NCBI GenBank assembly: GCA_964557295.1
Contig: CAZKZP010000001.1
Coordinates: 62,001 to 126,000, forward strand
Length of the DNA: 64,000 nt
DNA from: JBFMHP01 sp964557295
Lineage (GTDB): Bacteria; Pseudomonadota; Gammaproteobacteria; RBG-16-57-12
Direction: 5' to 3'
Program-made: the position numbers and the translations under genes
Shown here: positions 51,486-62,841 of the stretch, piece after piece
Layout of the letters: each line of letters starts with the position of its first letter
How positions within the stretch are numbered: position 1 is the first letter of the stretch
The notes under the pieces: model-generated
Databases searched by the model: none
What the model saw: only the letters and a program-made list of their open reading frames with translations
Told to the model about the DNA's origin: nothing

Positions 51486-51527
51486 GTTGAGCGCGGTCTT
51501 CATTCCCATGTTTTAGAGTGCTAACGA

Positions 51528-53336
<1,809 letters not shown>

Positions 53337-54152
53337 ATGAATATCGATTTTGAATTGGTCATGGTAGTGGCGCTGCTGGTGTGCGCGGCGCTGACGTTGC
53401 TGGATGTCTATTTACTCCGCCCGAAACGCCTGCGGGCGCAGGCCGCATTGCGCAATGGTCCAGGCCCGGACGATGAGCGAGTCCAGGCGGCCGGACGCGA
53501 GCCGGTGCTGATCGAATACGCGCGGGCATTCTGGCCGGTGCTGTTGATCGTCCTGGTGCTGCGTTCCTTCCTGATCGAACCGTTTCGCATCCCGTCCGGC
53601 TCGATGATGCCGACCCTGCTGGTCGGTGATTTCATCATGGTGAATAAATATTCCTACGGACTGCGTTTGCCGGTGCTCCATACCAAGGTGCTCGACATCG
53701 GCGCGCCGGAGCGCGGCGATGTGGTGGTGTTCCGGTATCCGAAGGAACCGTCCATCGATTACATCAAGCGCGTGGTAGGCGTGCCGGGGGATGTCATCGG
53801 CTATTATGATAAACAGCTCTATATCAACGGAAAACCTTTAACTCGCACCGAGGCTGGCCGATATGAAGGGGTGGGGGCCGGGGTGACCATGAGCGGCAAT
53901 GAACTGTATCAGGAAGATCTGGGTGCGATGGCGCATCAAATCATGATTGATTCGCGCAAACCTTCGCAGAGCGGGGAAATCACGGTTCCACCCGGGCATT
54001 ATTTCGTGATGGGCGATAATCGCGACAACAGTAATGACAGTCGTTTCTGGGGCATGGTGCCGGAGGCGAATCTGGTGGGCAAGGCCTTCATGATCTGGAT
54101 GAACTGGGATGATGGGGTCGCGTTCTCGCGCATCGGGAACATCATTGAATAA
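53337..54152 (+). CDS. lepB: Signal peptidase I
   Basis: This 271-residue inner-membrane protease cleaves Sec signal peptides. It has two N-terminal transmembrane helices (about 5-27 and 66-80), the catalytic serine in RIPSGSMMPTLLVGDF (S89) and the catalytic lysine in DYIKRVVGVPGD (K144), plus the conserved GHYFVMGDNRDNSNDSRFWG (split). It starts directly at the lepA stop codon. Confidence 0.95.
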   Translation: MNIDFELVMVVALLVCAALTLLDVYLLRPKRLRAQAALRNGPGPDDERVQAAGREPVLIEYARAFWPVLLIVLVLRSFLIEPFRIPSGSMMPTLLVGDFIMVNKYSYGLRLPVLHTKVLDIGAPERGDVVVFRYPKEPSIDYIKRVVGVPGDVIGYYDKQLYINGKPLTRTEAGRYEGVGAGVTMSGNELYQEDLGAMAHQIMIDSRKPSQSGEITVPPGHYFVMGDNRDNSNDSRFWGMVPEANLVGKAFMIWMNWDDGVAFSRIGNIIE

Positions 54153-54176
54153 CACAACAATAGGAGTGTTCAGACG

Positions 54177-54557
54177 GTGAAGCACAATATGCGGAAACAG
54201 ACAGGGATCACCATGATCGGCATGGTGGTATTGCTAGGCATTCTGGCCGTGATAGTGCTGATTGCGCTCAAGCTGACGCCGATCTACATAGACTCGTACA
54301 AGATCGATGCCGTGATGAAGGATGTCGTCAATGAAAAAACGGAAGACGGTTCGCGGCTGAGCAAGGAAGAGATCAAGAAGAGACTGGAGCGGCGCTTCGA
54401 TATCGAGGATGTGACATCGGTGACCGCGAAGGAGTTCAACATCAATGCCGAAAAAGGCGGTGCTTCCGTTTCGGTGCAATACGAAGTGCGCAAGCCAGTA
54501 GCGTTTAATATCGACGTGGTGGTGCGCTTCGACAAAAAGGCCGAGGCCGGCAATTGA
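54177..54557 (+). CDS. DUF4845 membrane protein
   Basis: This 126-residue protein has a pilin-like N-terminal membrane segment (GITMIGMVVLLGILAVIVLIAL, split) and a periplasmic domain with YIDSYKIDAVMKDV and VQYEVRKPVAFNIDVVVRF. DUF4845 proteins regularly sit between lepB and rnc in gammaproteobacteria; their function is unknown. It begins with GTG 54177, or possibly ATG 54189. Confidence 0.88.
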   Translation: MKHNMRKQTGITMIGMVVLLGILAVIVLIALKLTPIYIDSYKIDAVMKDVVNEKTEDGSRLSKEEIKKRLERRFDIEDVTSVTAKEFNINAEKGGASVSVQYEVRKPVAFNIDVVVRFDKKAEAGN

Positions 54558-55234
54558 TGCAGCGCCAACCGGACGGCTTGTCGCGTAAACTGGGTTATCG
54601 CTTCAAAGACACAAACCTTCTCACCGCCGCACTGACGCACCGCAGCGCCGGGGGGCTCAATAATGAGCGCCTAGAGTTCCTCGGCGATGCGATCCTAAAC
54701 TTTCTCATCGCCGAATATCTCTACACGCGCTTTCCCCAGTACAATGAGGGACAGTTGAGCCGGCTGCGCGCGAGCCTGGTCAACGGGGATACCCTGGCGC
54801 AGCTGGCGCGCAAGCTGGAGCTGGGTGAATATCTGATCCTGGGGCCGGGCGAGTTGAAAAGCGGCGGGTTCAGCCGTGACTCCATCCTGGCCGATGCGCT
54901 GGAGGCGGTGTTCGGCGCCGTCTATCTCGATGGCGGCATGACCCCGGCCAAGGAGATCATTATGACGGTATTTGCCGGGGTATTGGCGCATTTGTCGCCG
55001 GATCAGGTGCTCAAGGATGCGAAGACGCGGCTCCAGGAATACTTGCAGGGACGCCGTCTGCCGCTGCCGGAATACGAGCTGGTGTCGGTGGCGGGCGAGT
55101 CGCACGACCAGCATTTCGTCATCAAATGCCGGGTCAGTGGCGCCGAGCGCGAGGAATTCATTGGTGAAGGTTCCAGCCGCCGCAAGGCCGAACAAATGGC
55201 GGCTGAAGAGGTATTGAAGTTTTTAGGCGTATGA
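54557..55234 (+). CDS. rnc: Ribonuclease III
   Basis: This 225-residue double-strand-specific RNase processes rRNA and some mRNAs. The catalytic signature NERLEFLGDAILNFLIAEY is near residue 36, with the second acidic site DALEAVFGAVYLDGG near 111, and a C-terminal dsRBD (KTRLQEYLQGRRLPLPEYEL, split). Its ATG shares one base with the preceding stop (TGATG), and era overlaps its 3' end. Confidence 0.95.
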   Translation: MQRQPDGLSRKLGYRFKDTNLLTAALTHRSAGGLNNERLEFLGDAILNFLIAEYLYTRFPQYNEGQLSRLRASLVNGDTLAQLARKLELGEYLILGPGELKSGGFSRDSILADALEAVFGAVYLDGGMTPAKEIIMTVFAGVLAHLSPDQVLKDAKTRLQEYLQGRRLPLPEYELVSVAGESHDQHFVIKCRVSGAEREEFIGEGSSRRKAEQMAAEEVLKFLGV

Positions 55235-56142
55235 GTGTGGAAGAAGAGAAAGATTTTCGTTGTGGCTTCGTGGCGATCGTGGGACGTCCCAATGTCGGTA
55301 AATCGACCCTGTTGAATCAGGCGCTGGGACAGAAGATCAGCATCACCGCGCGCAAGCCGCAGACCACTCGGCACCGCATCCGGGGCATCAAGACCACCGA
55401 GGATGCGCAGATCATCTATGTGGACACGCCGGGCATCCATCTGCACGGCAAGCGGGCGATGAACCGCTATCTCAACCGCACCGCCTCCGGCAGCATCGAA
55501 GATGTGGATGCCGTGATCTTCGTCGTCGAGGGCGGCAAGTGGACCGAGGAAGACCAGGCGGTATTTGAGCGGGTGACCCAGTCGGATCGCCCCATCGTGC
55601 TGGTCATCAACAAGATCGACCAAATCAAGGATAAGGCGCAGCTACTGCCTTTGATCGAGAAATTCGAAAAAATGCATGCGTTCGCCGCCATCGTACCGTT
55701 ATCCGCGCGCACCGGTAAAAGCGTTGAAAATCTGGAGCAGGAGATCAAGAAGCTGCTCCCGCTTTCACCCCCCTTGTATCCTGAGGAGCAGATCACCGAC
55801 CGCAGCGAACGGTTCCTCGCCGCGGAGATCATCCGTGAGAAATTGATCCGCAATCTGGGCGATGAGATCCCCTATGCCTTGACGGTGGAGATCGAGAAGT
55901 TCGCCGATGAGGATGGCATGCTGCATATCTGCGGCTTGATCTGGGTGGAGCGGCCGGGTCAGAAGGTCATCGTGATCGGTAAAGACGGCGAAAAACTCAA
56001 GTTGGTGGGTCAGGAGGCGCGCAAGGATATGAACCGGCTGTTCGATCGCAAGGTCCATCTGCAACTGTGGGTGAAGGTGAAGGAAGGCTGGTCCGACGAC
56101 GAGCGGGCGCTGCGCAGCCTCGGCTACAGCGATGAGCTCTGA
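55231..56142 (+). CDS. era: GTPase Era
   Basis: This 303-residue GTPase is for 16S rRNA maturation and 30S assembly. G1 is GRPNVGKST, G3 is DTPGIH, G4 is NKID, and the C-terminal KH domain has the VIGKDGEKLK loop. It overlaps rnc by four bases and recO by 11, the standard rnc-era-recO order. Confidence 0.96.
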   Translation: MSVEEEKDFRCGFVAIVGRPNVGKSTLLNQALGQKISITARKPQTTRHRIRGIKTTEDAQIIYVDTPGIHLHGKRAMNRYLNRTASGSIEDVDAVIFVVEGGKWTEEDQAVFERVTQSDRPIVLVINKIDQIKDKAQLLPLIEKFEKMHAFAAIVPLSARTGKSVENLEQEIKKLLPLSPPLYPEEQITDRSERFLAAEIIREKLIRNLGDEIPYALTVEIEKFADEDGMLHICGLIWVERPGQKVIVIGKDGEKLKLVGQEARKDMNRLFDRKVHLQLWVKVKEGWSDDERALRSLGYSDEL

Positions 56143-56869
56143 GGCGACCCTGCAGCCCGCGTACGTGCTGCATACCCGCGCCTATCGCGAGACGAGCGTC
56201 ATCGTCGATCTGTTCACCCGGGACTTTGGCCGATTGTCGGCCGTGGCCAAGGGGGTGCGCCGGGCGGGCTCAGCCGAACGCGTCCTACTGCAGCCGTTTC
56301 GATCGTTACTGATTTCCTGGCGCGGCCGCGGCACGATGCCGACCTTGCGTGCCGTCGAGGCCAACGGCCAGCCCTGGCCACTGACCGGCGCCGCTCTGGC
56401 CAGCGCCTTCTATTTTAATGAGTTGCTGGTGCGGTTGGTGCCTGGCTTCGATCCGCACCCCGATTTGTATGCAGCTTATGACCAGGCCTTGGCTGGATTG
56501 GCCGAGGCGTCTGTGCTATCGAGCAGCGAGCTGCCGGCGCTCGAAATTCATTTGCGGCGTTTCGAAAAGCGCCTGCTGGAGGACCTGGGCTACGGGTTGA
56601 TCCTGGATCACGAGGGGTCTAGCGGCGCGGGGCTGGAGGATGAGGCTTGCTACGCCTATCATCTGGAGCAGGGCCCGGTGGCGCAACCCGAGCATAGCCA
56701 CCCGCCGGGCGTGCTCATGCACGGGGACACCTTCAAGGCCTTGCAGGCAGAGGCCTTTTCATCCGTGCGCCAGCTCCAGGAGGCCAAACAGTTGATGCGG
56801 CTGGTGATCAACGCCCATCTCGGCGGCAAGCCGCTGTATAGTCGTGAACTGATGAAAAAAGTTCTCTGA
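56132..56869 (+). CDS. recO: DNA repair protein RecO
   Basis: This 245-residue protein of the RecFOR pathway loads RecA on gapped DNA. It has an N-terminal OB fold (AYVLHTRAYRETSVIVDLFTRDFGRLSAVAKGVRR, split), a helical middle with FYFNELLVRLVPGFDPHPDLY (split) and the LEIHLRRFEKRLLEDLGYG segment. The zinc-binding cysteines of some RecO proteins are absent, as in E. coli. Confidence 0.93.
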   Translation: MSSEATLQPAYVLHTRAYRETSVIVDLFTRDFGRLSAVAKGVRRAGSAERVLLQPFRSLLISWRGRGTMPTLRAVEANGQPWPLTGAALASAFYFNELLVRLVPGFDPHPDLYAAYDQALAGLAEASVLSSSELPALEIHLRRFEKRLLEDLGYGLILDHEGSSGAGLEDEACYAYHLEQGPVAQPEHSHPPGVLMHGDTFKALQAEAFSSVRQLQEAKQLMRLVINAHLGGKPLYSRELMKKVL

Positions 56870-56901
56870 AATCCAGGGGGTGAACAGGTGAGGAGCGTGT
56901 G

Positions 56902-57642
56902 GTGAGCAATTACAAGCCAATCTTGCTGGGCGTGAACATCGATCACGTGGCGACGCTGCGCCAGGCGCGCGGCACGCGTTATCCCGATCCGATCCAGGCC
57001 GCCATCGATTCCGAGCAGGCCGGTGCCGACGCCATTACCTTGCATCTGCGCGAAGACCGCCGCCATATCCAGGAGCGCGACGTGGAGATGCTGCGGGATA
57101 TCCTGCTGACGCGCATGAATCTGGAGATGGCTGTCACCGACGAGATGCTGGCCATCGCCGAACGCATCCGGCCGCAGGAGTGTTGCTTGGTGCCGGAGCG
57201 GCGCGAGGAGCTGACCACCGAGGGCGGCCTGGATGTGGCCGGCCAAAAGGGCCGGATCCGGGAGGCCTGCACGCATCTGGCCGCCGCCGGGGTGCGGGTG
57301 TCGCTGTTCGTCGACGCCGACCGGACCCAGATCGAAGCGGCCAAGGAAGTGGGCGCCCCGGTCATCGAGATTCACACCGGTCATTTTGCCGATGCCCAGT
57401 CCCCCGCAGCGCAGGTCGCGGAGTTGGAGCGCATCCGGGATGCGGCGCGTTTTGGCGACTCGCTCGGTCTGCACGTCAATGCCGGACATGGCTTGAACTA
57501 CCAGAATGTGGCGGTCATCGCCGCCATCCCGCAGCTGTGCGAATTGAATATCGGACACGCCATTGTCGCGCGCGCGCTGTTCACCGGACTGCAAGAGGCG
57601 GTGCGGGAGATGAAGCGGCTGATGGTGGAGGCGCGCCGGTGA
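56902..57642 (+). CDS. pdxJ: Pyridoxine 5'-phosphate synthase
   Basis: This 246-residue TIM-barrel enzyme performs the last ring-closing step of vitamin B6 synthesis in the DXP-dependent route. LGVNIDHVATLRQARGT at the start, ITLHLREDRRHIQ, CLVPERREELTTEGGLD and NAGHGLNYQNV are diagnostic. GTG 56902 is six bases after AGGAG and preferred to the adjacent GTG 56899. acpS overlaps its stop. Confidence 0.94.
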   Translation: MSNYKPILLGVNIDHVATLRQARGTRYPDPIQAAIDSEQAGADAITLHLREDRRHIQERDVEMLRDILLTRMNLEMAVTDEMLAIAERIRPQECCLVPERREELTTEGGLDVAGQKGRIREACTHLAAAGVRVSLFVDADRTQIEAAKEVGAPVIEIHTGHFADAQSPAAQVAELERIRDAARFGDSLGLHVNAGHGLNYQNVAVIAAIPQLCELNIGHAIVARALFTGLQEAVREMKRLMVEARR

Positions 57643-58031
57643 TCTTCGGCATCGGGACCGATATCGTCAGCGTCGGTCGCATCGCCGAGGGCTTGCAGCG
57701 GCACGGCCAGCGCTATGCGCAGCGCATCCTGGGCGAGCAGGAATGGGTGGAATTCCAGGCCACGCAACAGCCGGCCCACTTTCTGGCCAAGCGCTTCGCC
57801 GCGAAAGAGGCCTTCGTCAAGGCGCTGGGCACCGGGTTTCGCGACGGCATCAGCCTGCGCGAGATCCAGGTGATGCATAATCCGCACGGCCGCCCCGGCC
57901 TGCTCTGCAGCGGCGAAGCGCAGCGTAAACTCCTGGAGTTCGGGGTCGGCGACAGTCATCTGAGTCTCGCGGATGAGAAGGAATTTGCGATCGCGTTCGT
58001 GACTTTACTCAAGCAGCAGAACGGCTTATAG
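57639..58031 (+). CDS. acpS: Holo-acyl-carrier-protein synthase
   Basis: This 130-residue phosphopantetheinyl transferase activates ACP. It has the IFGIGTDIVSVGRI start (metal-binding D8), the FLAKRFAAKEAFVKALG segment with the catalytic glutamate, and SHLSLADEKEFAIAFV. GTG 57639 overlaps the pdxJ stop. The pdxJ-acpS order is conserved in gammaproteobacteria. Confidence 0.94.
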   Translation: MIFGIGTDIVSVGRIAEGLQRHGQRYAQRILGEQEWVEFQATQQPAHFLAKRFAAKEAFVKALGTGFRDGISLREIQVMHNPHGRPGLLCSGEAQRKLLEFGVGDSHLSLADEKEFAIAFVTLLKQQNGL

Positions 58032-58071
58032 AAGAATCAAAAGCACACCGGTAACTAATTTGAAACGGGTG

Positions 58072-58100
58072 TTGTAAGTGCCCGGGCTTTTTTGTAGAAT
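58072..58100 (+). promoter_or_regulatory. Sigma-70 promoter of the tRNA-fMet/rimP operon
   Basis: TTGTAA (58072-58077), a 17-base spacer and TAGAAT (58095-58100), 14 bases before the tRNA. Four of six bases match each consensus box at optimal spacing. Confidence 0.6.
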
Positions 58101-58113
58101 ACGCTCCACCTGA

Positions 58114-58190
<77 letters not shown>

Positions 58191-58203
58191 AGTTTCGATC
58201 TAG

Positions 58204-58225
58204 AAAACCCCGTCAGGGGTTTTTT
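58204..58225 (+). terminator. Hairpin terminator after tRNA-fMet
   Basis: AAAACCCC and GGGGTTTT form an eight-base-pair stem with a GTCA loop and end in Ts. In E. coli the metY-nusA leader also has partial terminators through which part of the transcription passes. Confidence 0.8.
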
Positions 58226-58301
58226 GTTACCCGAGATCCTGGGGAGACGTGCAAAATAGCCGGTTTTGGCTATACTTGCGCGTCGTAGAGATAAGAAGAA
58301 G

Positions 58302-58323
58302 TGGGCCTAGGGCCCATTTTTTG
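58302..58323 (+). terminator. Second leader hairpin before rimP (attenuator-like)
   Basis: TGGGCC and GGCCCA pair around a TAG loop, followed by six Ts, 15 bases before the rimP start. It may cap transcription into rimP-nusA-infB and be overcome by NusA, which is known to autoregulate this operon. Confidence 0.6.
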
Positions 58324-58337
58324 TTTGTAAGGCAGGC

Positions 58338-58796
58338 ATGATGCGGCAGGCATCCGGAAAGATATATGAATTGCTCGAGCCGGTGGTCACCGGCCTCGGC
58401 TATGAGCTGGTCGGGATCGAGCACATCTCGCAAGGGCGTCATTCGCTGCTTCGCATCTATATCGATGTCGAGAGCGGCGTGACGGTCGATGACTGCGAGA
58501 AGGTCAGTCATCAGGTCAGCGGCGTGTTGGATGTCGAGGACCTCATCAAAGGAGCCTACCATCTGGAGGTCTCCTCGCCGGGCTTGGACCGTCCGCTGTT
58601 CCACGCCGAACATTTCGCCCGCTTTGCCGGCCATAAAGTAAAAGTGCAACTGCGCAGCCCGATCAATGGCCGGCGCAAATTCTCCGGTGAAATACGCAGT
58701 GTCGGCGCTGGAGCGGTGCGGATCGAGGCTGAAGAAGGTGAAATCAGCCTGCCGTTGGATGCGATTGAAAAAGCTAATTTGATCCCTGAATTTTAA
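58338..58796 (+). CDS. rimP: Ribosome maturation factor RimP
   Basis: This 152-residue protein is required for 30S assembly. The N-terminal domain has ELLEPVVTGLGYELVGIEH and DVESGVTVDDCEKVSHQVSGVLDV (split), then SSPGLDRPLF and a C-terminal Sm-like domain. ATG 58338 is followed by another ATG. It lies 26 bases before nusA. Confidence 0.94.
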   Translation: MMRQASGKIYELLEPVVTGLGYELVGIEHISQGRHSLLRIYIDVESGVTVDDCEKVSHQVSGVLDVEDLIKGAYHLEVSSPGLDRPLFHAEHFARFAGHKVKVQLRSPINGRRKFSGEIRSVGAGAVRIEAEEGEISLPLDAIEKANLIPEF

Positions 58797-58821
58797 GTGC
58801 TGGATGTTGGAGACAAAAAAG

Positions 58822-60312
58822 ATGAGTAAAGAGATATTGATGGTGGTAGACGCGGTTTCGAATGAAAAAGGCGTTGCGCCAGGGATTATCTTCGAAGCTA
58901 TCGAGTCCGCATTGGCGACGGCAACCAAGAAGCGCTTTGACGACGATGTGGATGTGCAAGTCGCCATCGATCGCAATACTGGCGCCTATTCGACGGTGCG
59001 CCGCTGGGAGGTCGTTTCCGAAGAGGACGACATTGAATTCCCGGAGCGCCAGATCGCTCTGGAGCAGGCGCGCGCCAGCCATCCCAACATTCAGCCGGGC
59101 GAATTCATTGATGAGCCGATGGAATCGGTAGAGTTCGGCCGCATCGGCGCGCAAACCGCCAAGCAGGTGATCGTGCAGAAGGTGCGCGAAGCCGAGCGTG
59201 CCCGCGTGGTCGATCAGTACAAACACCGCATTGGCGAGTTGATCACCGGCGTCGTCAAGCGCGTGGACAAGAACGGCGTGATCATGGACCTGGGCAACGG
59301 CGTCGAGGCCTATATCAGCCGTGACAACATGATCCCGCGCGAGGCTATGCGTTCAGGCGATCGCATCCGCGGCTACCTGTATGATGTCAGGGCGGAAAGC
59401 CGCGGCCCGCTGCTGCAAGTCAGCCGCACACATCCCAATCTGCTGATCGAGCTGTTCAAGCTGGAAGTGCCGGAAGTGGGCGAAGGCATGATCGAGATCA
59501 TCAGCGCCGCGCGCGATCCCGGCTCACGGGCCAAGATCGCGGTCAAGACCAATGATGCGCGCATCGATCCGGTCGGCGCCTGCGTGGGCATGCGCGGCTC
59601 GCGCGTGCAATCGGTATCCAACGAACTCGGCGGCGAGCGCGTGGACATCATTCTGTGGAACGAAAATCCGGCGCAATTTATTATCAATGCGATGTCACCG
59701 GCCGAGGTCCAATCCATCGTCATGGACGAAGAATCGCACAGCATGGACATCGCCGTGGTCGACGATCAGCTCGCGCAGGCGATCGGGCGCAACGGTCAGA
59801 ACGTCAATCTGGCCAGCGAGCTGACCGGCTGGGAACTCAATGTCATGAGCGAGTCGCAAGCCCAGAAGAAGAGCGAAGAGGAGAGCCAGCAGGCGATCAA
59901 TTTGTTCAAGGCGCAATTGGACGTGGACGAGGAAGTGGCCGCGATCCTGGTTCGGGAAGGCTTCAGCACGATCGAGGAAATCGCCTATGTGCCAAATTCC
60001 GAAATGCTGGATATCGATGAATTCGACGATGAAATCGTCGATGAGCTGCGCAACCGCGCCCGCGATGTGCTGGTGACGCAGGCCATCGAAGAGGAAGAAA
60101 AGCATGGGGAACCGGCGCAGGATCTGCTGGAAATGGAAGGCATGGACTCGGCCTTGGCTCATACGCTGGCGCAGCGCGGAATCTGCACGATGGAAGATCT
60201 CGCCGAGCTTTCGATCGATGATCTCATAGATATTGAAGGTATCGACGAGGCGCGCGCCGGTGCCTTGATTATGGCGGCGCGCGCTCCGTGGTTTGCAGAC
60301 GAGCAACAATAA
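58822..60312 (+). CDS. nusA: Transcription termination/antitermination factor NusA
   Basis: This 496-residue protein has an N-terminal RNA-polymerase-binding domain, an S1 domain (GELITGVVKRVDKNGVIMDLG, split), two KH domains (VGACVGMRGSRVQSV and DQLAQAIGRNGQNVNLASELTG, split) and two C-terminal acidic repeats ending in ARAPWFADEQQ. GGAG lies nine bases before ATG 58822. NusA controls pausing and termination, and its own operon in E. coli. Confidence 0.95.
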   Translation: MSKEILMVVDAVSNEKGVAPGIIFEAIESALATATKKRFDDDVDVQVAIDRNTGAYSTVRRWEVVSEEDDIEFPERQIALEQARASHPNIQPGEFIDEPMESVEFGRIGAQTAKQVIVQKVREAERARVVDQYKHRIGELITGVVKRVDKNGVIMDLGNGVEAYISRDNMIPREAMRSGDRIRGYLYDVRAESRGPLLQVSRTHPNLLIELFKLEVPEVGEGMIEIISAARDPGSRAKIAVKTNDARIDPVGACVGMRGSRVQSVSNELGGERVDIILWNENPAQFIINAMSPAEVQSIVMDEESHSMDIAVVDDQLAQAIGRNGQNVNLASELTGWELNVMSESQAQKKSEEESQQAINLFKAQLDVDEEVAAILVREGFSTIEEIAYVPNSEMLDIDEFDDEIVDELRNRARDVLVTQAIEEEEKHGEPAQDLLEMEGMDSALAHTLAQRGICTMEDLAELSIDDLIDIEGIDEARAGALIMAARAPWFADEQQ

Positions 60313-60332
60313 AAGGCTCGAGAGGTAGGATT

Positions 60333-62837
60333 ATGTCAAGCGTTACGGTTAAACAGTTTGCTGAAACAGTTGGGGTTCCGGTCGAACGACTGATCTCCCA
60401 GCTTGCCGCCGCGGGATTGCAGGCGGATGCGCCTGATGCGGTGATTACCGACGATGAAAAAATGGAACTGCTCAAGTATCTGCGCGGTGACCAAGGCAAA
60501 GAAGACGCATCGCTTGAAACGCCGAAGAAAATCACTCTGAAGCGCAAGACCGTCAGTGAACTGAAGCAAAAGACCCAGGCCGGAAAGTCGAAGACGGTCA
60601 GTGTCGAGGTGCGTAAAAAGCGCACCTACATCAAACGCTCGGTGATCGTCGAAGAGGAAAGCGCCAAGCTCGAGGCCGAGCGCCTCAAGCGTGAAGAGGA
60701 AGATGCGGTTCTGCGCGCACAGGAAGAGGCGCGACGTAGGGCCGAGGAAGAATCGCGTGCCGCCGAAGAAGCCCGGCGTACCGAGGAAGAGGCGCGCCGC
60801 AAGGCGGAGGAAGAGGCGAAAAAAGCGCCAGAAAAGTCGGTCGAAGCCCGTCGCACCGCCGCGGAGCCGCCCAAGCCCGAGGGAGAGTCCGCAGACAAAG
60901 GTCGTGGCAAACGCGGTGGCAAGGAGCGCGAACGTGAGACACGCGAGGAACCCAAATTCGGGCGCAAGGAACTGCATATCTCCGACGACAAATTCGCCCG
61001 GCACCGGAAGAAGGGCAAGAAGGCCGGCGAGAAGGAGGCCGTTACCGCCAAGCGTCACGGGTTTGAAATGCCCACGGCGCCGATGGTGCGCGAGGTAAAT
61101 CTCCCGGAATCCATCACGGTGGCCGAACTCGCCCAGAAGATGGCGGTGAAGGCAGTGGATGTAATCAAGACCATGATGCAGATGGGATCGATGGTGACCA
61201 TCAATCAGGTGCTCGATCAGGAAACCGCCGGCATCGTGGTGCAAGAGATGGGGCATGTGCCGAAACTGCTCCGCGAGAGTGCCATCGAAGAGGATATGAC
61301 CGCGGTGATCGACAGCGCGGCGGTTGCGGTGACGCGTCCGCCGGTGGTGACCATCATGGGCCATGTCGATCACGGCAAGACCTCGCTGCTCGATTTCATC
61401 CGCACCACGCGGGTGGCCATGGGCGAGGCCGGCGGGATCACCCAGCATATTGGTGCGTATCACGTCGATACCGAGCGCGGCACGGTCACGTTCCTCGATA
61501 CCCCGGGTCACGAGGCCTTCACGGCGATGCGTGCGCGTGGGGCCAAGGTTACCGATATCGTCATCCTGGTGGTGGCGGCCGACGATGGCGTCATGCCGCA
61601 AACCAAGGAGGCGATACAGCACGCCCGTGCCGGCGAGGTGCCGATCATCGTGGCGATCAACAAGATCGATAAGCCGGATGCCAGTCCCGATCGTGTGATG
61701 CACGAATTGGTCGCCGAGGGCGTCATCCCCGAGGAGTGGGGCGGCGATACCATGTTCGTGCAGGTATCGGCCAAGACTGGGCAAGGCATTGATTCCTTGC
61801 TGGAGGCGATACTGCTGCAGGCCGAGGTGTTGGAGTTGACGGCGGTCAAGGAAGGCCCGGCCAAGGGCGTGGTGATCGAGTCACGTCTGGACAAGGGCCG
61901 TGGCCCCGTGGCCACGCTGCTGATTCAGTCGGGCACCTTGTCAAAGGGCGATATCGTGCTCGCCGGCCTGGAATACGGCCGTGTGCGCATGATGCTCAAT
62001 GAAGCGGCCCATCCCGTGGAGGCCGCGGGTCCGTCGATGCCGGTGGAGGTATTGGGATTGTCCGGAACCCCGCGCGCGGGTGATGAGGCCGTGGTGGTGC
62101 TCAATGAGCGCAAGGCCCGTGAAGTCGCCTTGTTCCGTCAGGGCAAGTTCCGCGATGTCAAACTGGCGCGTCAGCAGGCGGCCAAGCTCGAGAACATGTT
62201 CAGCCAGATGACCGACGGCGAGGTCAGAACGCTGCCGCTGGTCATCAAGGCCGATGTGCAGGGTTCGGCCGAAGCGCTGGCGGATTCCTTGCTCAAGCTT
62301 TCCACCAATGAAGTGCGCGTGAAGATCGTGTCCAATGGCGTCGGCGGCATCAACGAAAGTGATGTCAACCTGGCGTTGGCTTCCAACGCGGTCATCGTCG
62401 GCTTCAACGTGCGCGCCGATTCCTCCGCCAAGCGTTTGGCGGAAGAAGAGGATGTCGATCTGCGCTACTACAGCGTCATCTATGATGTGATCGATGAAGT
62501 GAAGTCGGCGATGAGCGGCATGCTGGCGCCCGAGTTCAAGGAAGAGATCATCGGTCTGGCCCAGGTGCGCGATGTGTTCCGCTCGCCGAAGTTCGGCGCC
62601 GTGGCGGGCTGCATGGTCATCGACGGTGTGGTCAAGCGCAACAATCCGATCCGCGTGCTGCGTGATAATGTCGTGATCTATGAAGGCGAGTTGGAGTCGC
62701 TGCGCCGGTTCAAGGATGACGTCTCCGAGGTCAAGAACGGCATGGAGTGCGGTATCGGCGTGAAGAACTACAATGACGTGAAGGTCGGCGACCAGATCGA
62801 AGTGTATGAACGAACCCAGGTGCAGCGTACGATCTAA
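60333..62837 (+). CDS. infB: Translation initiation factor IF-2
   Basis: This 834-residue GTPase delivers fMet-tRNA to the 30S subunit. It has an N-terminal IF2N domain (TVKQFAETVGVPVERLISQL), a long charged Glu/Arg/Ala helical linker (about 95-230), a second IF2N-like domain and the G domain with G1 GHVDHGKTS, G3 DTPGHEAF and G4 NKIDK. The C-terminal fMet-binding domain follows. ATG 60333 is preceded by AGGTAGGA. Confidence 0.96.
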   Translation: MSSVTVKQFAETVGVPVERLISQLAAAGLQADAPDAVITDDEKMELLKYLRGDQGKEDASLETPKKITLKRKTVSELKQKTQAGKSKTVSVEVRKKRTYIKRSVIVEEESAKLEAERLKREEEDAVLRAQEEARRRAEEESRAAEEARRTEEEARRKAEEEAKKAPEKSVEARRTAAEPPKPEGESADKGRGKRGGKERERETREEPKFGRKELHISDDKFARHRKKGKKAGEKEAVTAKRHGFEMPTAPMVREVNLPESITVAELAQKMAVKAVDVIKTMMQMGSMVTINQVLDQETAGIVVQEMGHVPKLLRESAIEEDMTAVIDSAAVAVTRPPVVTIMGHVDHGKTSLLDFIRTTRVAMGEAGGITQHIGAYHVDTERGTVTFLDTPGHEAFTAMRARGAKVTDIVILVVAADDGVMPQTKEAIQHARAGEVPIIVAINKIDKPDASPDRVMHELVAEGVIPEEWGGDTMFVQVSAKTGQGIDSLLEAILLQAEVLELTAVKEGPAKGVVIESRLDKGRGPVATLLIQSGTLSKGDIVLAGLEYGRVRMMLNEAAHPVEAAGPSMPVEVLGLSGTPRAGDEAVVVLNERKAREVALFRQGKFRDVKLARQQAAKLENMFSQMTDGEVRTLPLVIKADVQGSAEALADSLLKLSTNEVRVKIVSNGVGGINESDVNLALASNAVIVGFNVRADSSAKRLAEEEDVDLRYYSVIYDVIDEVKSAMSGMLAPEFKEEIIGLAQVRDVFRSPKFGAVAGCMVIDGVVKRNNPIRVLRDNVVIYEGELESLRRFKDDVSEVKNGMECGIGVKNYNDVKVGDQIEVYERTQVQRTI

Positions 62838-62841
62838 GACT

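Noticed and set aside
60336..61784. 482-codon open frame antisense to infB
   Set aside because: Shadow of infB; Leu/Phe-rich stretches come from complementing Glu/Lys codons.
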